A stretch of DNA of 18,476 bases from JAAAOH01 sp046540795 (GTDB lineage: Bacteria; Spirochaetota; Spirochaetia; DSM-27196; PWMO01). Shown piece by piece: positions 7,568-13,389 of the stretch (the stretch's first letter is position 1; each line of letters opens with the position of its first letter). A program made the translations under genes and the position numbers. The DNA is taken from assembly GCA_046540795.1 (NCBI GenBank), contig JBKHEN010000047.1, forward strand, positions 1 to 18,476, read 5' to 3'. The notes beneath the pieces are model-generated. The model was given only the letters and a program-made list of their open reading frames with translations, made no database searches and was not told where the DNA came from.

Positions 7568-8437
7568 ATGGATACATTGGCCGAGTTCCTCATTCGCGGA
7601 CTTCAGGTGTCGGCGCCGATCGCCTTTGCCTCCATCGGTGGTGTCTTCTCCGAGAGAAGCGGGATCATCAATATCGCTCTCGAAGGCATAATGATCGTGA
7701 CGACCTTCGCCATCATATGGGGAGCTTTGGTGTTTCAGAGCTTTTTCATGGGGCTCCTCGTGGCCATTCTGTCGGGGGTTCTCATGGCCCTCATCCATGC
7801 CGTCGCTACGGTGACCTACCGGGTCAACCAGATCGTTTCGGGTGTCGCGATCAACATACTGGCGGTGGGAATCGCGCGATTTATGTCGCAGCGAATCTTC
7901 GGCCAGGAAACGCAGAGCCCCGGTAATCCGTTCTTGCCGCCGCGGATTTTGGGCGCCAACGCCGTGGCCGTTGCGCTCATTCCGATAGCGATCATTGCGT
8001 GGTACGTGTTGTTCAAGACCACCTTCGGGTTACGACTGCGTGCGGTCGGTGAGAATCCGGAATCCGCGGATACCGTGGGAATCGACGTGTATATGATGCG
8101 TTATGCCGGCGTGCTGTTGTCGGGGGTAATGGTCGGTTTCTCCGCTGCCACTCTGTATCCGGCGCAGTGGGTGAGCGGGATGACCGGGGGGCGTGGTTTC
8201 ATCGCGCTGGCGGCGATGATATTCGGCCGCTTCCATCCCATCGGAGCCGTGCTCGCCGCGCTCCTGTTCGGCATGGCGGAATCGTTCCGGATCATGTTCG
8301 AGCAGCAGATACCGATCCCGGGACAGTTCGTACAGATGCTGCCCTATGTCCTTGCGGTAGTCGTGTTGGCGGGCTTCGTCGGGCGCGCACGACCGCCGGC
8401 GGCCGAAGGCAAGCCGTACGAAAAGGGACAGGCGTGA
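7568..8437 (+). CDS. BMP-type ABC transporter permease, subunit 2
   Basis: Second membrane subunit (289 residues), YufQ/NupQ-like, which is shorter than its partner as usual. Visible features are a hydrophobic protein with the hallmark NIALEGIMI (about residues 34-42), a GENPESADTVGIDVYMMRY coupling loop, and FIALAAMIFGRFHPIGA near the C-terminus. It begins immediately after the TAG of permease 1 with AAGGAGG upstream, and its own stop overlaps the GTG start of the VUT-type transporter by 4 bp (GTGA). Forms the translocation path with the preceding permease. Confidence 0.93.
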   Translation: MDTLAEFLIRGLQVSAPIAFASIGGVFSERSGIINIALEGIMIVTTFAIIWGALVFQSFFMGLLVAILSGVLMALIHAVATVTYRVNQIVSGVAINILAVGIARFMSQRIFGQETQSPGNPFLPPRILGANAVAVALIPIAIIAWYVLFKTTFGLRLRAVGENPESADTVGIDVYMMRYAGVLLSGVMVGFSAATLYPAQWVSGMTGGRGFIALAAMIFGRFHPIGAVLAALLFGMAESFRIMFEQQIPIPGQFVQMLPYVLAVVVLAGFVGRARPPAAEGKPYEKGQA

Positions 8438-9123
8438 ACGAGCTCCTCTGGCTCATTCTCCTGCTGGTGAACTTCGCCACGATTCTGCTGATGTTCCGCA
8501 TCTTCGGCCGGGAGGGGCTTGCGGTCTGGATGGCCCTGTCCGTCATTGCGGCGAATATTCAGGTCACGAAGACCGTTGAGCTCTTCGGAGTCACCGCCAC
8601 CCTCGGGAACATCGTCTATGCGAGCTCTTTTTTGATCACGGATATCCTCTCTGAGAACTACGGCAAAGCGATCGCGCGACGGGTGGTCTATTACGGGTTG
8701 GCGGTGATCATCGGGTTCACCTTGCTCATGAATCTGGCCGTGCTCTTCGAACCGGGGCCGGAGGATTTTGCTCATGAGAGCATGGCGGTCATTTTCGGCT
8801 TTCTTCCGCGGGTTGCCCTTGCCAGCGTAGCGGCATATCTCGTATCACAACTTCACGACGTATGGGCCTATGCGTTTTGGAAACGGCGGTTCGACGGTAT
8901 CCGGCGCATCTGGATTCGGAATAACCTGAGCACGATGGTGAGCCAACTGATCGACTCGGTGGTATTCACCACGGTGGCCTTTGCCGGCGTGTTCAGGTGG
9001 CCGACCTTCTCGGAGATCGTATTGACGACGTACCTCTTGAAGGTTCTCGTTGCGGCGGCGGACACGCCTTTCGTGTATCTTGCTACCTGGTGGACGAGGA
9101 AAGAGGTCGTACGGGAAGGTTGA
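8434..9123 (+). CDS. yhhQ: VUT family (YhhQ-like) transporter, likely queuosine-precursor uptake
   Basis: A 229-residue membrane protein of the VUT/DUF165 family (E. coli YhhQ, which imports the 7-deazapurine queuosine precursors preQ0/preQ1). About six hydrophobic helices are visible. The diagnostic motif is LITDILSENYGK (about residues 67-78), followed by a second family motif SQLIDSVVFTTVAFAG in the distal half. GTG 8434 is chosen because it overlaps the stop of permease 2 (GTGA) and has AAAAGGGA upstream; the reading frame extends upstream only through the permease in a different frame. The overlap makes it the fifth gene of the ABC operon and predicts translational coupling. Family assignment is strong. 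The exact substrate here, and any cooperation with the ABC importer, is inference. Confidence 0.85.
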   Translation: MNELLWLILLLVNFATILLMFRIFGREGLAVWMALSVIAANIQVTKTVELFGVTATLGNIVYASSFLITDILSENYGKAIARRVVYYGLAVIIGFTLLMNLAVLFEPGPEDFAHESMAVIFGFLPRVALASVAAYLVSQLHDVWAYAFWKRRFDGIRRIWIRNNLSTMVSQLIDSVVFTTVAFAGVFRWPTFSEIVLTTYLLKVLVAAADTPFVYLATWWTRKEVVREG

Positions 9124-9135
9124 CCGTCGGCTCGC

Positions 9136-9182
9136 GCCTCCGGGCTCCGACCACTCAACGTCGGTACTCGGTTCGCGGAGGC
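9136..9182. terminator. Nested inverted repeats between convergent genes (bidirectional terminator candidate)
   Basis: GCCTCCG (9136-9142) pairs with CGGAGGC (9176-9182). Inside it CCGAC (9147-9151) pairs with GTCGG (9160-9164) around an 8-nt loop. It sits in the 75-bp gap between the convergent YhhQ-like and membrane-protein genes, where a two-way terminator is expected. T-runs are short on both sides, so efficiency is uncertain. Confidence 0.42.
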
Positions 9183-9198
9183 CGGGGACTTTCAGTGA

Positions 9199-10011
9199 TT
9201 ACTCTTTCCAGGGGAAAATCATGCCCCGGAGCGTGCGCTTGCCGACCCGCTCACGATCCTCCACGAGGAGCCGGTCCCAGGGAATTCGCCGACGATCCGC
9301 TTCCGGATTTTCCTCCAGGTAATCGTATTTCAGAAGCCGAAGCTTGAACCCGGACTGCAGCCAGACGAACGCGCCCGCGGGGCCCGGAACGAGAAACGCC
9401 GTGAACACGGAGATGCCGAGAACGAAGGCAAACCCGACGGCACTACCCACCGCGTACAGTGGATTATCGAAGAAGACGATGAAGCACTTCTTGAGGATCT
9501 TCTTTACGTTGGTGTCCAACCGGGATCGGACGGGGAGGTAGAATTGCAGTCCGAGATACCAGATGACGGCGGCCCAGAACAGAAGGGCAAGTGCCACTGC
9601 GCCGATGAAGTTGTCCATCGAGGCGTAGGTCGGAAAGGCGATGGTGAGAAGAAAAAAGGAGCCCACCGTCAGCGCAGCGTAGAGAACGCCCGTGGCCCAG
9701 GTCTCACGCAGGTACTCGAGAATGAGCCCCCAGGCGAGACCCTCGTAGTTGGATATGTCGCGGGCGATCATGGCGACGGCGGTAGCGTAGACGAACACCA
9801 GCGCGATCCCCGCAAGTAGCGCGAATATGGCCAGCAGGGGGCCGGCGGCCTGGAATTGCGGGGCGATGACGAAGGGTACGGTGCCGACCGCAATGAAACC
9901 CAAGTTCAGCAAAATGATCGCGAGGAAGTTATCCCAAAAGTCGAAGAACGCTTTCTTTATCCAGAATAGAGCCACGGAGCTTTTGTAGCGCGAAGCGGCA
10001 TAGTTCCGCAA
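9199..10011 (-). CDS. Polytopic membrane protein of unknown function
   Basis: I do not recognise a named family. After an aromatic/basic stretch (FWIKKAFFDFWDNF) come about six hydrophobic segments in pairs, a conserved-looking middle (NYEGLAWGLILEYLRETW), an amphipathic LDTNVKKILKKCF before the last pair, and a charged cytoplasmic tail ending in FPWKE. The layout recalls DUF624/YesL-type or other small six-helix proteins, but that is only an impression. The start is unclear. The frame is open to 10092 (two ATGs overlapping the divergent reductase start), an ATG lies at 10059 without a ribosome site, a TTG at 10011 has GGAGG 12 nt upstream, and a GTG at 9975 starts just before the first helix. 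I give the TTG as a compromise. Convergent with the transport operon. Confidence 0.7.
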   Translation of the reverse strand: MRNYAASRYKSSVALFWIKKAFFDFWDNFLAIILLNLGFIAVGTVPFVIAPQFQAAGPLLAIFALLAGIALVFVYATAVAMIARDISNYEGLAWGLILEYLRETWATGVLYAALTVGSFFLLTIAFPTYASMDNFIGAVALALLFWAAVIWYLGLQFYLPVRSRLDTNVKKILKKCFIVFFDNPLYAVGSAVGFAFVLGISVFTAFLVPGPAGAFVWLQSGFKLRLLKYDYLEENPEADRRRIPWDRLLVEDRERVGKRTLRGMIFPWKE

Positions 10012-10090
10012 GGGCGATGTTCGCCTCCGGTCGCCTCTGAGCGGTGTTCGTGGTAGCATGGGGGAAAGTCCGGAATAAGGAGCGAACATC

Positions 10091-11077
10091 ATGAACTACC
10101 GACGACTAGGAAAGACGGATTTTGAGGTTTCGGAGGTCTCTCTCGGTACCTGGCAGGTCGGTGGCGGTTGGGGCGGTGAGTTCGATGACGCCACCGCCGA
10201 GGAGATCATCAACACCGCAATAGACCGCGGAGTGAACTTTCTCGATACCGCGGACGTCTATGACGCCGGAGCCAGCGAGGCTGCGGTCGGGAGGGTGGCG
10301 CGATCCCGGTCGGAGCGCATCTACGTGGCCACCAAGTGCGGTAGGCGCATCTCTCCTCATGTTTCCGAGGGTTATACGCCCGAGGCAATGCGGGGGTTCG
10401 TGGAAGAGAGCCTGCAGAACACCGGATTGGAGACCCTCGACCTGATTCAATTGCACTGCCCACCGACCGAGGTCTACTACCGGCCGGAAATCTTCGAGGT
10501 TTTCGACCGGATGAAGCAGGAAGGGAAGATCCGTAACCTCGGCGTCTCAGTGGAAAAGGTGGAGGAAGGGCTCAAGGCAATCGAGTATCCCAACGTAGCG
10601 ACGGTACAGATCATCTTCAACATGTTTCGGCACCGGCCGGCGGAGCTCTTCTTCGAACAGGCGCAGCGTCGAGACGTCGGCATCATCGTGCGCGTCCCCC
10701 TTGCGAGCGGGCTGCTCACGGGCAAGCTGTCCCGCAGCAGCACCTTCGACGAAGAAGACCATCGCTATTTCAACCGGGACGGCACGGCGTTCGATAAGGG
10801 AGAGACCTTCGCCGGCGTGCCGTACGAGGTCGGCGTCGACGCGTCGGAAGCGTTGAAGATGCGCCTCGAGGACGACCGGCCGTTGCCGCTGCTGGCCCTG
10901 CGGTGGATCCTGATGCACGAGGAGATCGGCACCGTGATTCCCGGGGCCTCGCGGCCGAGCCAGGTGGAACAGAACGTCGAAGCATCACGGACGACGGATC
11001 TAACCGGCGAGCAGCTCGCGGCGGTGAACGACGTCTATGAACGTTACATCAAGGATTACGTCCATCAGCGGTGGTAG
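10091..11077 (+). CDS. Aldo/keto reductase
   Basis: Cytoplasmic NAD(P)H-dependent oxidoreductase of the AKR superfamily (328 residues, TIM barrel), reducing aldehydes or ketones of unknown identity. The catalytic tetrad is visible: D52 and Y57 in FLDTADVYDAG, K82 in VATKCG, and H122 in LIQLHCP. The cofactor-binding end is also present (GTVIPGASRPSQVEQNVEA, about 280-298). The N-terminus MNYRRLGKTDFEVSEVSLGT is typical of the YghZ/IolS-like group, so the start is secure. AAGGAG (10077-10082) lies 8 nt before the ATG. Single gene, divergent from the membrane protein. Its 3' end overlaps the convergent hydrolase gene by 29 bp. Confidence 0.92.
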   Translation: MNYRRLGKTDFEVSEVSLGTWQVGGGWGGEFDDATAEEIINTAIDRGVNFLDTADVYDAGASEAAVGRVARSRSERIYVATKCGRRISPHVSEGYTPEAMRGFVEESLQNTGLETLDLIQLHCPPTEVYYRPEIFEVFDRMKQEGKIRNLGVSVEKVEEGLKAIEYPNVATVQIIFNMFRHRPAELFFEQAQRRDVGIIVRVPLASGLLTGKLSRSSTFDEEDHRYFNRDGTAFDKGETFAGVPYEVGVDASEALKMRLEDDRPLPLLALRWILMHEEIGTVIPGASRPSQVEQNVEASRTTDLTGEQLAAVNDVYERYIKDYVHQRW

Positions 11078-11104
11078 TTTCGAACCACGAAGCCACCTCC
11101 GCTG
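11049..11104. repeat. Inverted repeats at the convergent 3' overlap of reductase and hydrolase
   Basis: The shared 29 bp of coding overlap and its flank contain GTGGT (11071-11075), an 8-nt loop, and ACCAC (11084-11088), inside an outer CAGCGG (11066-11071) / CCGCTG (11099-11104) pairing that shares one base with the inner stem, so the two are alternatives. A possible 3'-end hairpin for either gene; no T-run. Confidence 0.3.
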
Positions 11105-11846
11105 CCACATGTTCGCGCTCGGTACCGTTGACGATTACATGGTCGCTCTCGGTAAGGAGCACACGGTGGGTCCGGGTGGTTGGGGGTACGCGCCGTGCGA
11201 CGAAGTCGGCTACTTCCGGAGGCACGAGCTCATCCGCGGCGGAAACGATCGTGAGGGTGGGAGCGGCGACCGACCGCACGGCGCGCCGGGCCCGACGCAT
11301 CAAGCGGTAGAGCTCTCCCGCGGGCCGCACCCACTCATACGCGTAGTATTCGAGCTGGAGCTCGCGCTCGAGCGGATCTTCCGCGTCCGGTTCGTAGGGG
11401 GTCGACCACCGGGTCACGAAACGCCCGACTACGGGTGAGAACACGATACTGCGACGGGTTACGCGAAGGGCCGGTGCGCAGAGGGCAACCCCGTCGGGGT
11501 CGAAGCGTGAGGCGATCAGTATGGCGAGCAGACCGCCCATCGAAAGCCCGGCAACGTATACCCGGCGGTAACGGCGCCGCAGTTCGAGGTATGCGTCGAT
11601 CGTATGTCTCAGCCATTGATCGGCATCGCTCTGGAGGAAGTCTCGGCCGTTTGTGCCGTGGCCCGGCAGTCTCGGAACCGAGACCGTGTAACCTCGCTCG
11701 TTCAGCCGCGTTGCCATATAGGACATCTCACCGGTGCGTCCGGTGAAACCGTGCAGAATCAGAATTGCTTCTTCACCGCCGTCGAAGAACAGTGGGCGAC
11801 CGTAGGGATTTACCGTCGTTTCTCGGGGAATGCGTGCTAGTCTCAT
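11049..11846 (-). CDS. Alpha/beta hydrolase, carboxylesterase/monoacylglycerol-lipase-like
   Basis: Cytoplasmic serine hydrolase of 265 residues, similar in layout to Est30-type carboxylesterases that cut short- to medium-chain esters. Seen: oxyanion motif LHGFTG (31-36), PRLPGHG (58-64), nucleophile elbow GLSMGG with S102, acid D205 in SAADELVP, and H236 in ESDHVI. The catalytic triad is therefore complete. No signal peptide. ATG 11846 is preferred, with GAGGGA four nt upstream; an earlier TTG (11885) would add 13 non-conserved residues. That ribosome site is embedded in a strong inverted repeat, so translation may be controlled. The 3' end overlaps the reductase gene by 29 bp on the other strand. 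Natural substrate unknown. Confidence 0.88.
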   Translation of the reverse strand: MRLARIPRETTVNPYGRPLFFDGGEEAILILHGFTGRTGEMSYMATRLNERGYTVSVPRLPGHGTNGRDFLQSDADQWLRHTIDAYLELRRRYRRVYVAGLSMGGLLAILIASRFDPDGVALCAPALRVTRRSIVFSPVVGRFVTRWSTPYEPDAEDPLERELQLEYYAYEWVRPAGELYRLMRRARRAVRSVAAPTLTIVSAADELVPPEVADFVARRVPPTTRTHRVLLTESDHVIVNGTEREHVAAEVASWFETTTADGRNP

Positions 11847-11848
11847 GG

Positions 11849-11863
11849 GTTCCCTCAGGGAAC
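11849..11863 (-). promoter_or_regulatory. Perfect palindrome burying the hydrolase ribosome binding site
   Basis: On the minus strand GTTCCCTGAGGGAAC is a 7-1-7 palindrome ending 2 nt before the hydrolase ATG (11846). As RNA it can form a 6-bp hairpin with a UGA loop whose 3' arm contains the AGGG ribosome site. As DNA it could be a repressor operator. Either way it is placed to control expression. Confidence 0.45.
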
Positions 11864-11874
11864 ACGGTCCCGTG
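11863..11874. repeat. Second palindrome next to the hydrolase leader palindrome
   Basis: CACGG-TC-CCGTG (11863-11874), sharing its first base with the neighbouring 15-bp palindrome. In RNA it can pair as CACG-GGAC-CGUG. The tandem arrangement suggests either two operator half-sites or two stacked leader hairpins. Confidence 0.3.
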
Positions 11875-11881
11875 GGGTTTG

Positions 11882-11926
11882 TCAACGTCTAGGGGCGCCC
11901 TCGCTTTCGGCCCTTGCTTTCGGCAT
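11882..11926 (-). CDS. Possible 14-codon leader peptide upstream of the hydrolase
   Basis: ATG at 11926 encodes MPKARAESEGAPRR and stops (TGA) at 11882, 35 nt before the hydrolase start, with the tandem palindromes lying in between. A GAGGAG lies shortly upstream of the ATG. Its position suggests a leader peptide for translational attenuation, but a frame this short with a ribosome site can occur by chance. Confidence 0.2.
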   Translation of the reverse strand: MPKARAESEGAPRR

Positions 11927-11968
11927 AGTAGTCTCCTCGCCCTCGGTGGATTGCAGGGAGAGGCGCGG

Positions 11969-12013
11969 ATGAAAAAGAGTTCTTCCGGGCGAGCATGGAA
12001 GGGCTCCGGATAG
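11969..12013 (+). CDS. Possible 14-codon small ORF upstream of the regulator
   Basis: ATG at 11969 encodes MKKSSSGRAWKGSG and stops (TAG) at 12013, preceded at 5 nt by GGGAGAGG. It is divergent from the other 14-codon frame, and the first of the two GGCTCCGGA repeats lies inside it. Basic and Gly/Ser-rich, with no recognised family. May be a leader ORF of the XRE regulator, or chance. Confidence 0.22.
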   Translation: MKKSSSGRAWKGSG

Positions 12014-12021
12014 GCTCCGGA
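12002..12021. repeat. Direct repeat GGCTCCGGA, 11-bp period, upstream of the regulator
   Basis: GGCTCCGGA occurs at 12002-12010 and again at 12013-12021, one DNA turn apart, each ending in the palindrome TCCGGA. Located 53-72 bp before the XRE regulator start, a usual place for operators of self-regulated repressors. Confidence 0.35.
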
Positions 12022-12032
12022 CATCCACACGG

Positions 12033-12051
12033 CATTGCACGGGCGGCAATG
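12033..12051. promoter_or_regulatory. Inverted repeat, candidate autoregulatory operator
   Basis: CATTGC (12033-12038), 7-bp centre, GCAATG (12046-12051), extendable by one G:T and one G:C pair. It ends 22 bp before the XRE regulator ATG. The dyad size (about 19-23 bp) suits a dimeric HTH protein; binding by this regulator is inferred. Confidence 0.35.
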
Positions 12052-12073
12052 TCGACGGAAGGAAGGTGTAGAG

Positions 12074-12394
12074 ATGGCGCGGGTTCAGCAGCTCATCGCG
12101 CGCAACCTCCGGAGCGCGCGGAAAGCGTGCGGAATCACGCAGGCGGGTCTTGCCGAGCGCTGTGGAATCTCGGCAAGCTTTGTGAGCGAGGTCGAGGCAG
12201 CACGCAAGTATCCGTCGGCGGAGGTGCTCGAGCGACTGGCCGAGGCACTCGAGATTCGTCCGTATCAGCTGTTGTTCGACGAGGGTGACTGGGAGGTACG
12301 CGACCGCGTGGAAACCGTGACCTCCATGTACCGTGACATGAAAGATCGTCTCAACTGTGCTCTCGATGACTCGCTCCGTGAGCACTTAGGGTGA
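12074..12394 (+). CDS. XRE-family HTH transcriptional regulator
   Basis: Small DNA-binding protein (106 residues). Residues 5-67 form a classical Cro/CI-type five-helix domain; the HTH is visible as ITQAGLAERCGISASFVSEVE (about 21-41), followed by KYPSAEVLERLAEALEIRPYQLL. The remaining 37 residues form a charged, probably helical tail and contain no ligand or peptidase domain. ATG 12074 is chosen for GGAAGG ending 7 nt upstream; an earlier in-frame ATG (12035) falls inside the inverted repeat. The upstream gap holds a direct repeat and an inverted repeat that could be its operators. It is co-directional with the ankyrin gene 89 bp downstream, so joint transcription is possible. Targets unknown. 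Confidence 0.88.
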   Translation: MARVQQLIARNLRSARKACGITQAGLAERCGISASFVSEVEAARKYPSAEVLERLAEALEIRPYQLLFDEGDWEVRDRVETVTSMYRDMKDRLNCALDDSLREHLG

Positions 12395-12483
12395 CCGGTG
12401 TCAAGGGTCGCACGTTTTCCACGGGGGGACGTTGGCGCCGATTGCCGATAAAGACACCGCGGGCCGGGACCGATCATTAGACA
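12395..12483. other. Spacer between regulator and ankyrin gene
   Basis: 89 bp. GGTGTC (12397-12402) and GACACC (12453-12458) are complementary but 50 nt apart. I see no convincing promoter or ribosome site for the ankyrin gene; CATTAG lies just upstream of its GTG. Nothing else is recognised. Confidence 0.35.
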
Positions 12484-13389
12484 GTGAAAGTCGGCCTGTA
12501 CGTCCACGCGTCCGAATCGCTGTCGGTGACGCCCGTGTTGCGCGCCTTGAGTACTCACGGCATCTCGGCGTCGGTTTATCGGATACGGGAGAGCTGGCCG
12601 CTTCTCTCGGAGCAGGCCATTCGTGCCAATTTCGCCTCCGTCTCGCACGTGGTGCTGTGGGGTGATAGCCGACTTCCGCCGGACGGGTGGTGTGCGCTGA
12701 TCGCGGGTTACATCTTCGCTTCGGACAGCCCCTGTTACGTGCTTGCTCCCGAGCGATTGGAAGTGCCGGCGTATCTCGGCGACTTTGTACGGCTCCACGA
12801 CGTGAGCCTCCTTGTCAGTCGGCTTGCCGGAGGTATGCAGGCCTACGAGCAGGGTAAGCGCAGCAAGCACGCACGGGAGGAGCTCATCGCCGGTGGTATG
12901 GCCCTGACACAGCGCACCTTTCTCGAAACGGTGCGTTGCGGTGACGAGCACGCGGTCGACAATTTCCTGCTTCTCGGTTACTCACCGAACCTTCGCGATG
13001 AGGCGGGCCTGCCGGCCCTCTTTTTGGCGGTGCGAAGCGGCAACGCCGCGTTGGTACGGCTACTGGTGGAATACGGTGCGCTGGTGGATGAGCAGGCCGG
13101 TGACCACGGGACGAGTCCACTCATGGAGGCGGCGGGCACGGGGCAGGTCGAAGCTACCCGGATGCTTCTCGATGCCGGGGCGGCCCCCGATCTGACGAAC
13201 AGCTACGGGCAAAGCGGGGTGATCCTGGCGGCCAGCGAAGGACACGCGGGTACGGTACGACTTCTCCTGGAGCGGGGCGCCCGGACCGATCTGGTGGATC
13301 ACCTCGGGATGACCGCGTTGAAATACGCCGAGCTGTTTCATCACGAGGAAACCGCGCGGGAACTCCGGGCGGCTGCAAAGCGCAAGTAG
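12484..13389 (+). CDS. Ankyrin-repeat protein with an unassigned N-terminal Rossmann/TIR-like domain
   Basis: A 301-residue, probably cytoplasmic protein. From about residue 140 to the end there are four to five ankyrin repeats, with the TPLMxAA/GxxxxVxxLLxxGA pattern clear at about 177-207, 210-240 and 243-273 (for example SPLMEAAGTGQVEATRMLLD). These usually mediate protein binding. Residues 1-120 form a separate alpha/beta-looking domain with no family I can name: MKVGLYVHAS opening strand, VVLWGDSR (56-63), DGWCALIAGYIFAS (67-80), SPCYVLAPE, LGDFVRLHDVSLL. The spacing recalls TIR or nucleoside-deoxyribosyltransferase folds, but the WC-x-x-E Glu of TIR enzymes is Ile here. The start is GTG 12484 without a clear ribosome site. 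Its last 49 bp overlap the convergent giant activase gene. Confidence 0.8.
   Translation: MKVGLYVHASESLSVTPVLRALSTHGISASVYRIRESWPLLSEQAIRANFASVSHVVLWGDSRLPPDGWCALIAGYIFASDSPCYVLAPERLEVPAYLGDFVRLHDVSLLVSRLAGGMQAYEQGKRSKHAREELIAGGMALTQRTFLETVRCGDEHAVDNFLLLGYSPNLRDEAGLPALFLAVRSGNAALVRLLVEYGALVDEQAGDHGTSPLMEAAGTGQVEATRMLLDAGAAPDLTNSYGQSGVILAASEGHAGTVRLLLERGARTDLVDHLGMTALKYAELFHHEETARELRAAAKRK

Noticed and set aside
6797..7798. A 333-codon minus-strand frame inside the permease genes
   Set aside because: Shadow of two clearly recognised permeases; composition is His/Asp/Arg-rich and hydrophilic without family features.
12265..12951. A 228-codon minus-strand frame across regulator and ankyrin gene
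   Set aside because: It crosses the ends of two well-supported plus-strand genes and has no family features.
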